DNA of 64,000 nt from Pyrenula massariospora (Eukaryota > Ascomycota > Eurotiomycetes > Pyrenulales > Pyrenulaceae): NCBI GenBank assembly GCA_021030905.1, contig JAGFMI010000001.1, positions 1,860,001 through 1,924,000 on the forward strand. The letters are read 5' to 3'. Of this stretch, positions 20,617-32,900 are shown piece after piece; position 1 is the first letter of the stretch; each line of letters starts with the position of its first letter. The position numbers were made by a program, and so were the translations under genes. The notes beneath the pieces were generated by a model that saw only the letters and a program-made list of their open reading frames with translations, made no database searches and was not told the origin of the DNA.

Positions 20617-22212
20617 ATGGCCGACTTCTTATTGCATGAAGGCCCAATGGGCTACGCAATCTTCAAGGTCGTACACCAAGCCGATACCGTGGGGAACCGA
20701 TTAAAAGAGGTGCAAGCCAGTATACAAGATCTTGCGAAATTCGGCAAGATGGTTCAACTCGCGAGCTTTCTCCCATTTGAGTAAGACAACCCAAAGCTCG
20801 AACCTTTCAGTCACCTTCTCTAATTGATAACCAGGAGCGGAAAGCAAGCGCTTGAAGAACTTCATGATATCTCGGAGGGCATCGCTTCGGAGTTCCTGCG
20901 CTCATTCCTCGACCTCAATCTTCCCAAGGGCAGCAAAAAGCAAAAGACTGTTGTCGGAGTGTCAGACAAAATACTTGCCGGGAGCATTAAGAATTCTTTT
21001 CCGTCCGTCGAATGCGAAACGGGGGACACCAGTGAAGTTGTTGCGGACATGCTTCGTGGCATCCGTCTACACTCGGAGAAGCTGCTCAAACAGCTCCGCG
21101 AAGGCGACACTAATACTGCGCAACTCGGTCTTGGGCATGCCTACTCCCGAGCTAAGGTCAAATTTTCAGACAAGAAGCACGACAACCATATAATTCAAGC
21201 TATCTCGATACTCGATCAGCTAGACCAAGCCATCAATACTTTCTCCATGAGGACGAAGGAATGGTATTCATGGCACTTTCCAGAGCTCGTAAAAATTGTC
21301 GACAACCAGAAATACGCCCGCATCGCCCTCTTTATCAAAGACAAGAAAACCCTCTCAGAGGATCGCCTTCACGAACTTGCCGCCCTCGTTGACGATGACG
21401 AAGTAATCGCTAAGAGTATCATAGACGCAGCCAAAACCAGCATGGGCCAAGAAATTTCAGAATCGGACATGGAAAACGTCACTCTCTTTGCTCAACGGGT
21501 CGTCAGCCTCACCGAATACCGCAAGTCCCTCCACAGCTACCTCGTCTCTAAAATGGGCGTCGTTGCCCCCAACCTTGCCGCCCTGATAGGAGAAATTGTC
21601 GGCGCCCGCCTGATCTCCCACGCCGGCAGCCTCACAAACCTTTCCAAATACCCCGCCTCCACCGTCCAAATCCTCGGCGCCGAAAAGGCGCTCTTCAGGG
21701 CCCTCAAGACCCCCGGCGGCAAAACCCCCAAATACGGCCTCCTCTACCACTCCTCATTCATCGGCCGCGCCGGCGCCAAAAACAAAGGCCGCATCTCCCG
21801 CTTCCTCGCCAACAAGTGCTCCATCGCCTCGCGCATCGACAACTTCTCCGAAACCCCGTCGACTGTCTTTGGCGACGCGCTGAGGCAGCAGGTCGAAGAG
21901 CGCCTCGCCTTCTACGCCACGGGCACGCAGCCGACCAAGAACGACGTCGCGATGAAGAACGCGATGGACTCGGTCCTCGCGAATATGGATGTTGCTGACC
22001 CCAGCGCGAAGATTGACAGTGATGAGGAGATGCCGGATGTGGCGCCGAGGGCGGTGCAGAAGCAGGAGAAGCAGAAGAGGGATAAGAAGAAGAGGAAGGA
22101 GGAGAAGGAGAAGAAGAAGCGGAGGCACGGGGATGTGGATGCGATGGAAGTGGATGGGGAGGGGGAGAAGGAGAGGAAAAAGAAAAAGAAGAAGAGAGCC
22201 AGTGTGGAGTGA
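20617..22212 (+). CDS. NOP56: Nucleolar protein 56, box C/D snoRNP core
   Basis: Two exons, 20617-20780 and 20835-22212, with a 54-bp intron give 513 aa. Nop56 (Sik1 in yeast) is a core protein of box C/D snoRNPs, which guide 2'-O-methylation and processing of rRNA in the nucleolus. The N-terminal domain starts at [17 protein letters not shown] coiled-coil region follows, then the Nop domain with [42 protein letters not shown] and [12 protein letters not shown], which bind 15.5K-RNA and fibrillarin. The C-terminus is a long KKE/D-type charged tail ([14 protein letters not shown]), usual for Nop56. I used the ATG at 20617 because the family begins with this segment. The call is very firm. Confidence 0.97.
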
Positions 22213-22556
22213 ATGTCTCGCTCGGACCTTTTTTGTCTGCCTGAATGCAGGGCGTTGGGTGTGGATTGTCCGATTAAGGCGTTTATCATTCGATCCGTAG
22301 TCCTAAGCAAGTATTATTACCGTTAATGCGAAGCTTGTCTACTTGTGGACTTATCATGAACATCTGCCCAGTGGATGGTGGCAGTGAAGACAAGATTCTT
22401 GGTTGAACATAGTTGTGATATACTCGATGTAAGCGCATGCTAGTCTCGTAAAGTCTCCGTACAGACCTCCCTGTCCCACCTTGAAGTCTACAACTCGATG
22501 TTTTTACAGCACCCAACGAAACTATTTCTTCACGGTTTCCATCGGCTCTTCTGGTC
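22213..22556. other. Convergent intergenic region
   Basis: A 0.34-kb gap between the convergent NOP56 and F-box genes. Nothing beyond probable 3' ends was seen. Confidence 0.5.
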
Positions 22557-24158
22557 CTATTCTGCCCCTTGGCACGCATCTTGAGACGCAGTGCCATCAT
22601 CCTGAATAGGATCCTCAAGTGTCCTCTCGCTCACCCACTCTATGTCGTCATAGAATGGATTCCACAAACATTCTTCCTCACCTTTGGCTACAAATTCGTG
22701 GTAATTGAGCACGTAACATTCAATAGCATCGCTGAGAGATATGCGCGAGCCATCATCCCAGAGCCAGATCTTGTTCACGTGATCCGTATCCCAAAACCCA
22801 GGGTCACCGTAGAGCATGCCACTCATCTCAAGGTCCTCTAGGTGCAACTCCTGCGCGATGAAGTCTAACGTTTCGTCCCATTCTCCTTCAACAAGCTTGA
22901 CGTTTGCTAAGTCGAGATCCTTGAGGCATTTCTTGTGTCTTTCCAGGAAATCATGAAAGTCTGTTTCATTTGTAACAAAATCTCTGAGAGCAAAAGATCT
23001 CAGGTTTTGCCAAACATGAGCTCCGACGACATCGCAGAAACGAAGGCGTGGAACGGAATGGTAGTTCGGGAAGTGGACCGTCAGATCTTCAAGGTTCTTC
23101 ATGGCTCCAAGCCATCCCGAAAGGTTGCCACTATCAAATGTGGCATTTATGAGGTCTTCGTGGTAATCTGAAGATATATTGTAGTCGAACTGAAAGAGCA
23201 AGTCAAGATCCTTCATATTGGCAAAACCGTCTTGTAGATTTTTGAGTGCTGATTGTTCGAGGGCTTTAAAGATTTGCGGGTTCATGGTGAGAAGGAGAGT
23301 GTTTTGAACGTTCGTGCAACACTCGAACATTGGTCGTAATAGTGCCATCAAATCATGGACTGCCTCTTTGCTGGATGGCGGTCGTCGGAGCGGAAACCAG
23401 GGCATCTTGTCGAGCGCCAATCTATACCCGGTAGCCATATCTTCAATCGAGCTATCATTGAAAAATCGAATCGAGATTAGGTTCTTTAATCTAGGAATTA
23501 CCTCCCGTAAAATCTGAACATCCGTTTTGTTCTTAAGGCAATTCTGCTGATCGGATCGAACATCTTTCAATACCTGCAAACCCGACTCAATTTGATGCTC
23601 TGAGAATGCATCGCCGCTTCCATGGGCTCTCTTGACAAGATCTCGTCGTAATACTCGCATTGTTCGAGGTGACAGGGTGGCAGGCGGATCATTTTCAGCC
23701 ACCACGTTCTCCACGAGTTGGTCGAAGGTGGCGGTCCGACCTCTTCTAGCCTTCCTATTCTCCACGAGTAGGTTGAACTCGGCAGCCGGACCACTTCCAG
23801 CCATCGCGTTCTCCACGAGTTGGTCGAAGCCAGGATCAAGCTCTCCAGAATCTTGCCGCTTTCTCTCAATGACTGCAACCCTTGTGAATTCCTGTGCGTT
23901 GTGAACGTCATCCAACTTTGAGGAAAGCATTGAGGCCTCATAGTGTAGAGACTTCACGTTGAGGCTCAGGATGGGATGTATTGAGAGATTCTGTAAGCCG
24001 TTCAGGGACTTCGTAGTGCAAGTGAATGTGATTCTGGATCCGATATGAAATAGCCCCACTGAGGCAAACGGCCGTGAAAGGAGTCGGAGGCTGGCAGCAT
24101 CGTTGTTTGGGAGGTGTTCGAATATCATATGAACGACTTCTGCAGCAAGCTTGTCCAT
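22557..24158 (-). CDS. F-box domain protein
   Basis: Single-exon protein of about 533 aa, starting at the ATG at 24158 (MDKLAAEVVHMIFEHLPNND). That start directly opens an F-box: L-x-E-V-x-x-x-I-F-x-x-L, then LRLLSRPFASVG. F-box proteins join SCF ubiquitin ligases through Skp1. The rest is rich in leucine and may form irregular leucine-rich repeats (KNLISIRFFND, KDLDLANVKLVEG, LHLEDLEMSGM), a substrate-binding layout common in large fungal F-box families. Between the F-box and this part lie three copies of a segment of about 20 residues built on F-(D/N)-x-LVEN. The target is unknown. Such genes are often lineage-specific although this one sits among core genes. Confidence 0.8.
   Translation of the reverse strand: MDKLAAEVVHMIFEHLPNNDAASLRLLSRPFASVGLFHIGSRITFTCTTKSLNGLQNLSIHPILSLNVKSLHYEASMLSSKLDDVHNAQEFTRVAVIERKRQDSGELDPGFDQLVENAMAGSGPAAEFNLLVENRKARRGRTATFDQLVENVVAENDPPATLSPRTMRVLRRDLVKRAHGSGDAFSEHQIESGLQVLKDVRSDQQNCLKNKTDVQILREVIPRLKNLISIRFFNDSSIEDMATGYRLALDKMPWFPLRRPPSSKEAVHDLMALLRPMFECCTNVQNTLLLTMNPQIFKALEQSALKNLQDGFANMKDLDLLFQFDYNISSDYHEDLINATFDSGNLSGWLGAMKNLEDLTVHFPNYHSVPRLRFCDVVGAHVWQNLRSFALRDFVTNETDFHDFLERHKKCLKDLDLANVKLVEGEWDETLDFIAQELHLEDLEMSGMLYGDPGFWDTDHVNKIWLWDDGSRISLSDAIECYVLNYHEFVAKGEEECLWNPFYDDIEWVSERTLEDPIQDDGTASQDACQGAE
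23695..23850 (-). repeat. Threefold F-D-Q-LVEN coding repeat
   Basis: Three copies of a unit of about 57-60 bp inside the F-box gene encode FDQLVEN, FNLLVEN and FDQLVEN, each followed by a variable stretch rich in Ala, Gly and Arg. Unit length keeps the frame, which points to recent in-frame duplication. Confidence 0.6.
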
Positions 24159-24935
24159 GATGGTGATGGCGTAGAAAGCAACAAGACTAAGTGCGGTATT
24201 GAGCAGCAATCCTTGTGGTGTAACTAGAGTCGACAAACACAAAGAGATACAGAGCGAAATCTCATGGTGACAGGGAGTTAGAGCGAGGTGCAACGCAGAG
24301 GTCCGGCAGGAAGGCGCGATGCGGCTGGTAATCTAACTTCCTGGAGGAGGTGGGTTGAACAGGAAGCAGAGACGATGTCTAAATACCTACCTTAGGTAGG
24401 TACCTTACTTATCAAAGACAAGACGGGGCAGTGAGGCTGATCGAACACTCCCACCTACTATGGAAGAGCGACCGTGGGCACCTTCCAAAAGGCTGCCCAG
24501 GTCGTTAATGGGAGTTTCTCTGTCTGCCATGCTTTTGAAATTTTCGAAGAAAGTACTTAATATTCTACCGACTCTAAACAACGGTTCAATTTCATCGAGC
24601 ATTGTGCTTCTTTGGGAAGCTCTACCACCGAGAAGACAGGATACCAAGAAGGAGGTCGATGTGAGGTTAAACGCAAGACCGGCCCGGAGAGCCTCAAGCA
24701 GGGAAGGCGTTCCTTGCCCCACCGACTTCGATTATGCGAACTGTTCAATGCCATCCAACAAACCGGTGTATCAAAGCGTACGCTACAAGAAATCTGGTAC
24801 AACAGTACCCATTCCTGCCATGACGATTCCATGTACAAGATGAGTCAGGAGTCGATCAAGAATTATCCGTAAAAGCCTGGTACCTCCTCACACATTCTCC
24901 ATACAGCCTACCCTGGTGCAATCGCTTACCCCACG
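24159..24935. other. Divergent intergenic region with palindrome
   Basis: About 0.78 kb between the F-box gene and the conserved hypothetical gene. Overlapping open frames on both strands at 24405-24843 show no domain and are not supported. A perfect inverted repeat lies at 24384-24402. Confidence 0.45.
24384..24402. repeat. Perfect 8-bp-arm palindrome TACCTACC/GGTAGGTA
   Basis: TACCTACC, spacer TTA, GGTAGGTA: a perfect hairpin-capable sequence. Short ACCTACC/GGTAGGT runs recur in filamentous ascomycete genomes. No function is known to me. Confidence 0.6.
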
Positions 24936-25769
24936 ATGACCGAGTCCCCGCTCCCTTTCGCATCACCGAAACGAAAACGGGATTCTGACGACTCATTACG
25001 ATCCAGTCCAAGCTTCTCCCCTTCGATCTCTCGGATCAACACAGACACTAGGGAATTTCCATTCACCAACACAAATGATTGTGGCGAAATCACGAATAAT
25101 GGCAGCCCTCGCTCAGCCGTTGCAAGTCGCTTACACAGCTTGGATATTCAGGAACCCATCGTCCGCCAGGTCGCTTTTCTCAACGATGGAGGACGAGCCC
25201 GAAAACGGTTTGCCCAGATGAGCAGCGTCGAACAGGTCGTAAACGTCGCACACACAAATGGAGAGCTTGACGAACACCGTGATGGTGATGTGCTGGAGGT
25301 TATGCCAACAGCTGAAGCCGACTCATCATTTTCTTCGACGGACGATGAGTTGGCGCGAGAGGTTGCTAACTCCGACGCTGACAAGAGATTTTCGATCATT
25401 AAAGAAAAACCTCAGGCGCGCTGTCGCTCGCCACCTCTTGACGGGGATCCCGCAGACAACCCGCTAACCTGGCACGACTCAGAAATCACGGGTCATGATC
25501 CCAGCGACCCCAATGATGACGGATATGGCATCAATGGCATTGGCTTCAAACCTACCCCAGCTATTGCGTGGGCGCGGAGCCAAAGGCGGAAACAGCAAGT
25601 TGCGGAATATAAAAGCCGAGAGTCAAGAGAAGCGAGGCAAAGGCGGAGCGAGAGGCGGAGAGCAGATGAGCCGGAGCTCGGCTTCGAAATCTCTAAGACT
25701 GGAGCGGATGACAGTGAAGCGAAGACGGCGAAGAAGGAGTTACGGGTGCGATTCAATGACGCTGGGTGA
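24936..25769 (+). CDS. Conserved hypothetical protein, disordered
   Basis: Single-exon protein of 277 aa with no domain I can name. It opens with TESPLPFASPKRKRD, which contains a likely nuclear localisation signal, and has long Ser/Asp-rich stretches that look disordered. The most structured-looking block is near residues 190-225: DDGYGINGIGFKPTPAIAWA followed by a basic, Arg/Gln-rich helix that may be coiled coil. The C-terminus is basic and charged. The composition suggests a nuclear, possibly RNA- or chromatin-related protein, but this is inference. Its start is the first ATG after an untranslated stretch. Confidence 0.7.
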   Translation: MTESPLPFASPKRKRDSDDSLRSSPSFSPSISRINTDTREFPFTNTNDCGEITNNGSPRSAVASRLHSLDIQEPIVRQVAFLNDGGRARKRFAQMSSVEQVVNVAHTNGELDEHRDGDVLEVMPTAEADSSFSSTDDELAREVANSDADKRFSIIKEKPQARCRSPPLDGDPADNPLTWHDSEITGHDPSDPNDDGYGINGIGFKPTPAIAWARSQRRKQQVAEYKSRESREARQRRSERRRADEPELGFEISKTGADDSEAKTAKKELRVRFNDAG

Positions 25770-25868
25770 AAGGACGGCCGTGGTGCTGCTAGCTCTCCAT
25801 TTGGTTGTACATATGTATATTTTTTTTGCATAGACGATAGACCTCATAATCATCTCGAGCGGGCCATG

Positions 25869-26619
25869 TTACCGAAACCAACTCTTCTTTTTCTTTGCCT
25901 CTTCCTCGGCTCGGCGTTGGGCTTCTCGCGTTTGTTGTTCAGCTTTTTCGACTTCTTCTTCTCTCTTCTTCTTATCTTGTAGCTTCTTCATCATGACCAT
26001 AGCCTCAGCCATTCCTTGCGCTTCCGCTTTCCTACGACTATCGCACCACTTGTACATGCTTATGGCGAAAATCGTAAAAGAGCCTGCCGCGAACTGAGCC
26101 GACCAAAACAGCGATCTACCAAAGCCTAGTTGTGAGGTTAGCAAAGTCCATTAACACAAAGGAACTCCTAACTCTACCTTTAGCAACAGCGTGAATACCT
26201 CCAACCCCCATGCCACCCGTAAGCCCGACAAGTAGACTGTCTCGGACACATGGCATTTGAACCAGACGGCCAACGTCGCCCGTATTGAAGGTGAATGCAT
26301 CTCTCCAAGTAATTTCTTTTGGCTTTCCTCCAGCTGAGTTGTATGTTCCACCAGGTATCTGGTTGATAGGTTCTTCTGGGTTGCCTAAAGCGTCCCATAG
26401 CTTGCCAGCTTGGGTTTGGGGGATATCAGGATGTCGAGGTTGCCTCCTGCGTTGACGGCTAGCATCTTCCGATGAGGCCGTGTCACTTAGGCGATCGGAG
26501 CTAGACGATTCTTTTTCCGTATCCCCAGCCATTTCTGGCTCTAAAGCATTGGATTCGGGACAACCGTAACTGCGTTCCGTGGAATTGGAAATTTGAGGAG
26601 AACCAAGACTGCTTGTCAT
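25869..26619 (-). CDS. COX20: Cytochrome c oxidase assembly protein COX20
   Basis: Two exons, 26619-26178 and 26125-25869, with a 52-bp intron (branch GCTAAC) give about 232 aa; a start at the ATG at 26532 is also possible. Cox20 is an inner-membrane chaperone for newly made Cox2 in mitochondria. The conserved core is WRDAFTFNTGDVGRLVQMPC, then two membrane helices: SLLVGLTGGMGVGGIHAVAKG and LFWSAQFAAGSFTIFAISMY, ending in YKWCDSRR. A charged C-terminal coiled coil (KKREEEVEKAEQQTREAQRR) follows. The N-terminal 100 residues are Ser-rich and poorly conserved in type, and may include the import signal. The gene is divergent from POL2 with under 300 bp between the start codons. Confidence 0.9.
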
Positions 26620-26914
26620 TGACTTTTTCTTGAATGGTGGGTCCAGGCCGGCAAGCGGCAGCTCGTTAGCGGCCGAGGTGGGGAAACACGTTGTTCGCGT
26701 TGGCGCGTCCTCACGCGTCACGGCTTCAGATGGGCAAAGAGCTGATGCTGGATAAGAACAAATCCCAATTGAAGGGTGGCTCCACGAGTACAGGTCCCCT
26801 GGGACGGATTTTGAGCATTATTCAGTCTCAAAATGTTCTACTCCCTCAATATTCCTCTCTAATCTTCCATGAATCTTCTATCACTTCCCCTCCGCCAGCG
26901 AGCAGATCTCCAAA
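26620..26914. promoter_or_regulatory. Shared COX20/POL2 divergent promoter with MCB box
   Basis: The 295 bp between the two start codons contain ACGCGT at 26713-26718, the MluI cell-cycle box bound by MBF in yeasts, and TTGGCGCG at 26699-26706, which fits an E2F-like site. Both lie about 200 bp before the POL2 ATG. In yeast, POL2 and other replication genes are driven by MCB sites at the G1/S change. A role here is inferred from position and sequence only. Confidence 0.55.
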
Positions 26915-29900
26915 ATGCCTCTACGCAAGCCGAGCAAGTATGGAAACAACTTTCGCTCGAGCAAATCGTCTTTCAATCCGAAGAAGATCAAGACTGTCGA
27001 ACTATCAGCCCTTCGATCATCGGAGACAACGTCCCAAGATGAAAGACTCCAGGCCACCCGTCTCGCGAATAGTATCGACGAGTCGATGGGCTTTGCGCGC
27101 TATGATTCTGGGAAGAAGAAGGTCGGATGGCTGTACAACATGCACAGTACCTCAATCGAAGACCCAAAGGTACCAGGCGGTCGAGCAGGTGTTGACTTCT
27201 ACTTCTTGGAAGACGATGGAGGCACCTTCAAGGCTACGATCGAGTACGATCCTTACTTCTTGATTGCCGTGCGGAGGGGGAAGGAGGCTGAAGTCGAAGA
27301 ATGGTGTAAGAGGGCTCTTGAGGGTATTATTAAGAATGTTTTTCGCATTACGAAAGAGGACCTACAAATGCCAAATCACCTTCTAGGCTATCGCCGAAAT
27401 TTCCTCCAACTATCGTTCAGAAATGTTTCCGACCTCCTCTCAGCACGAAAGGTAATCATGCCAATTGCCGAGAAGAACAAAGAAAGCTTGACGGCAATGG
27501 ATACCTATGCTGAAGTTGCTAGCGCCAACGCGGGGATTGATATGTTTGACGATTCTCCTTATAATGAGTCACGAAATAATGGCATTAAAGAAGCGAGCGA
27601 TTTTATTGTTGATATTCGAGAGTACGATGTTCCATATCATGTGCGGACAACGATAGACAAGGACATACGGATTGGAAAATGGTACACCGTGGAAGCTAAG
27701 CATGGAGTGGTTAGCATGACCTGCATAGAAGAGCGTTTGCAAAGAGCGGATCCGGTTGTTTTGGCATTTGATATTGAAACGACTAAGCTTCCCCTGAAAT
27801 TTCCTGACGCTGTCATCGACCAGATCATGATGATATCCTTTATGATCGACGGACAGGGTTTCCTCATAACAAATCGAGAGATCGTCTCGGAAGATATTGC
27901 AGACTTCGAATATACACCCAAGCCTGAATACGAAGGGCCCTTTCTTATCTTCAATGAGCCAGACGAGAAGGCGGTGCTAGAGCGCTTCTTTGGCCACATC
28001 AAAGAAGCACGGCCAACAGTGATTGCGACGTACAACGGTGACTTCTTCGATTGGCCGTTTGTAGAAGCCAGAGCAAGCGTTCTTGGGATTGATATGTATG
28101 CCGAGATTGGTTTCCGGAAAAACAGCGAGGACATATACCATAGCGATTACTGCGTACATATGGACTGCTTCAGCTGGGTCAATCGAGATAGCTACTTGCC
28201 GCAAGGTAGCAGGGGCCTCAAAGCCGTGACAGTGGCGAAGCTCGGATATGATCCAGATGAGCTCGATCCTGAATTGATGACACCATACGCAAGCGAACGG
28301 CCGCAGATTCTAGCGGAATACTCAGTTTCCGATGCTGTGGCAACATATTATCTCTACATGAAATACGTTCACCCGTTCATTTTTTCACTCTGTACGATTG
28401 TACCCCTCAATCCCGATGACACGTTACGGAAAGGCACTGGCACGCTCTGTGAGATGTTGCTCATGGTTCAGGCTTATCAGAAAGAAATCGTTTTGCCAAA
28501 TAAACACAAGGATCCAAGAGAAGCATTCTGGGATGGACATCTGCTTGAGTCAGAGACTTACGTGGGCGGTCATGTTGAGAGTATCGAAGCCGGAGTGTTC
28601 AGGGCTGATATCCCGGTCAATTTTGGCATTGACCCGACCGCCATTGATGAGCTGTTAAGGGATCTGGACGCTGCATTGAAATTCTGCATCACAGTGGAAG
28701 AAAAGAAGAAGCTAGAGGATGTCACCAACTACGACGAGGTCAAGAGTCAAATCATGGAAAAGCTGCTCAACCTTAAGAATACTCCGTATAGAAGTGAAAG
28801 ACCTCTCATCTATCATTTGGATGTCGCTTCTATGTACCCTAATATCATGACAACAAATCGATTGCAGCCTGACTCGATGATAACAGAATCAGATTGCGCT
28901 ACGTGTGATTTCAACAGACCAGGGAAAACATGTGATAGGAGGCTGCCATGGTCATGGCGCGGCGAATTCCTTCCAGCAAAAAAAGACGAATATAACATGA
29001 TTCGTCGGGCAGTCGAAAATGAGAAGTTTCCTGGAAAGACAAAAAATTCGTTGGTGCGGTCGTTTGAAGAGCTCAGCTTGGACGAGCAGGCAACTTCAGT
29101 GAAGAAGAGACTCCAGGAGTACTCGAAGAAGATCTACCACAAGATTCATGACGCGCGAACAATAGAGAGAGAGGCAATCATATGCCAACGGGAGAATCCG
29201 TTTTATGTGAACACTGTGCGTGACTTTCGCGATAGAAGGTACGACTTCAAGGGCCAGCAAAAGGTATGGAAGGGGAAAACAGATACACTCAAATCTGCGG
29301 GTGCATCTCCTGCAGAAATCGAGGAAGCCAAGAAGATGATCATCCTATTTGACTCGTTGCAGCTGGCGCACAAAGTCATCTTGAACAGTTTCTATGGATA
29401 TGTCATGCGAAAAGGTTCCCGGTGGTACTCAATGGAAATGGCCGGTGTGACTTGCCTGACTGGCGCACATATCATCCAGATGGCTCGCGAGCTAGTCGAG
29501 AGAATTGGTCGCCCTCTTGAACTTGATACCGACGGTATCTGGTGCATGCTTCCTGCGACTTTTCCAGAGAACGTTGTCTTTACCTTGAAGAGCGGCAAGA
29601 AGATGCCAATCTCTTATCCTTGCGTGATGCTCAATCATCTGGTGCATGACAGGTTCACGAATCACCAGTACCAGACATTGGTAGATTTCCAGACGTTCAA
29701 ATACGAAACGCATAGCGATAATTCGATCTTTTTTGAGGTCGATGGCCCCTACAAGGCTATGATCTTGCCAACATCGAAAGAAGAAGACAAGAACTTGAAG
29801 AAGCGCTATGCCGTCTTCAACCACGACGGGAGTCTAGCAGAGCTGAAAGGCTTCGAAGTAAAGCGGAGAGGAGAGCTCAAGCTGATCAAGATATTCCAGA

Positions 29901-32900
29901 CGCAGATATTTAAGTTCTTCCTGGAGGGTACAACGCTGTCACAGACGTACGATGCTGTAGCGAGAGTTGCCAATAAATGGCTCGATGTGTTGTATGAGCA
30001 CGGTGGCACGTTAGCGGACGAGGAGCTGATTGATCTTATTTGCGAGAATAAAAGCATGGCGAAGACTCTAGAAGAGTACGGAAGCCAAAAATCGACATCG
30101 ATAACTACGGCAAAGCGACTTGCTGAATTTCTTGGCGACCAGATGATCAAGGACAGGGGACTGAACTGCAAGTATATTATCTCATCAAGGCCGAGAAACA
30201 CACCAGTTACCGAGCGCGCCATTCCGGTCACCATATTTTCTGCAGAAGATGACGTCAAACGTTTCTTCCTTCGAAAGTGGCTTAAAGATGATCCAGGGGA
30301 TATGGATCCAAGAAGTGTCATTGACTGGGACTATTACCTGGAGCGTCTGGGCTCTGTTGTTCAAAAGCTGATTACCATACCAGCGGCTTTACAAAAGATC
30401 CGCAATCCGGTGCCTCGCATAGCACATCCAGATTGGCTACAAAGGAGGATCAATAGCAAGGACGATAAATTCAAACAGAAAAAAATGACTGATCTATTTG
30501 ATAAGCAACCTTTGCGAGACTTGCCAATCAATGTCCTTGACCACCGACTGCCAAAGGTTGCAGATGTCGAGGATGCCTTGTCAACCCAACAGAAGCAGCA
30601 GCCACAAGATGTGCTTAAGATGGCGCAGAAGAGGAAAACAATGGAGCCTACAGCCGCTCAGACCGACCCTTTTGCTACTTTACCACCTGAAATGCCATCC
30701 ATGAGCGATTACAGCGCTTGGCTGCAATATCAGAAAAAGAAGTGGAAAATTCAGAAGCAGGCGAGAGCTCGACGACGGCAGCTATTTGGTGAACGTACCA
30801 ATGCCGCACAGGACCCCCTCAGCAATTACTTCAGGACCCAGGCAGAGTTCCTCTTCTCTAATACTTGGCATATCCTTCAATTAAGAGAGGCTGAAGCCCC
30901 TGGTGAAGTCAGAGCTTTCGTCCTCATTGGCAAGAAAATTCACAGCCTGACCATTAAAGTCGATCGCCGATTATTTCTCAATCTGAAACACAAAACCCTT
31001 CCTAATGTTGATATTCCGGGCTGTTCTGTTGAGAAAGTTAATCACACCCTGCCCAACGGCCATCCCTCGGTCCATCTCTTCCAGTTGACGATGCCAGAGG
31101 AGACGTATGTCCACGAATCAGCTAAAGTGACGGAGCTGTGCGAACATCCAAGCGTTGAAGGCGTCTATGAGAGACAGGTGCCATTAGACATCAGAGCTTT
31201 ATTGAAGCTTGGTAGCTTATGTTCTTTCGACGAGAGCCAGAGGGGCGTACTTGGAAAAGGCTTGGAGCAAGGATTTGACCTATCAAGCCTTGTAAGAAGT
31301 CCCACTCAGGATAGCTATCTGTCGGATGCTTCGATCGATTATGTCTTCCTCTATCACGTTGTTGCTGGTGAGCGTCAGATTTTTGCACTCTTCTCGACGA
31401 AAAAGCAAGAAGCGAATATTGTGAATCTAAATCGCAATAGAGACACTCAAGGCCTTCCTAACGTAGATCGAATCTATGATGAGCATTTGGCGCGCAAAGT
31501 GGCAGACAGCGGAAGTCAGACGTTGCAGGATGCCTTTGCATACCAGGAAAGCATCCACTTTAAGATGTTACAGGTGACGACAAAGCGAAAAGCGCATCTG
31601 GAAATTGGCGATCTTGTGAAGAAACTAAAAAAGGAGGAATCAACGCCCACTATTCTGGTTGTTCAGTCACCCCAATATCGGAGGTTAGTGCATGATATCT
31701 CACTATTGAAGGAATATCCGATATTACAATTACAGCCTGAGCAGTCCGATAGCAACCTTCCACCCCTTGGATGGCAGACTTTCATTGCCAAGCGCATTGT
31801 TTCCCATTATCTTACTCTCGGGCAATGGGTTTCACACCTCACTTCTTTGGCCAGATATGGCGATGTGCCTTTGTGCAACCTTGCTCGCGACGATCCAAGG
31901 TTTCTTATCGATCTTGCGTACGCTCGGCGACTTCAGAGCTGCAATGTCATTCTTTGGTGGTCGGGCTCATCACAGCCAGATCACGCTGGGTATGAAAAAG
32001 ATGACATTCTTGGGCCGCTAGTTGAAAAAGTTGACATGCCGACCATTAACAACCCGGGAGCCTATTCCTCCGTCTCAATCGAACTCGAGATTCGAAACCT
32101 TGCAATTAATACTTTACTGACCTCATCGTTGATAAACGAATTGGAAGGAAGTAGGAATTCTGTGGCTTTCAATCCAAGTACTTCATCCAGTGATGACGCT
32201 GAGGGCACGCTTGGTTCTGATAAGGCATTTGCAAATGCCGGTATATCGGTTCTGAGAGACATGGTCAAATCCTGGTGGACGGAAGCTTGCAAGGGAAACC
32301 CAATGGCAGATGTGATGGTCCAGCATTTAGTGCGCTGGGTCGAGAACCCCAGTTCCTACCTCTATGACCGCTCTTTGCACTACTATGTCCAAGTTATGTC
32401 CAAAAAGGCCTTCCAACAGCTGATGAGTGATTTCAAGCGAGTCGGCTCTCACATCATCTACGCCAGCCCATCTCGACTCCTTCTCCAAACATCAAAGAAC
32501 GACGTTGGCAATGCGTACGCATATAGCCAATACATTCTCAAATCTATTCAAGATAAAGCTCTTTTCCATTTTCTTGATCTCGAAATCAAAGACTATTGGG
32601 ACTACCTCATATGGTACGATCCATACAACTTTGGCGGAAAAGGGACATCTACCGTGGACGAAACCACCGATTCCTCGTCCCTCTCCACGATCATGCACTG
32701 GCAACTCGCGCAGTTCCTCCCCTTACCCATGCAACCCATCTTCGAAGATTGGGTCATCGAATACATCGACGTCATGCAATCTCTCAAACGGCCAGCCGTC
32801 GCAGCTCCGAATTCAACCCCCCGTGCCACTCAACTCCCCTTGATCCCTCTCACCAACACCCCCTCACCAAACCCACCCGACAACGAACCGACAACCCAAC

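Noticed and set aside
24159-24293. N-terminal extension of the F-box protein
   Set aside because: The extended frame starts with TTG, while an ATG at 24158 opens directly into the F-box.
24405-24843. Overlapping open frames on both strands as a small gene
   Set aside because: Neither strand shows a domain or consistent splicing, and their products look like chance translations.
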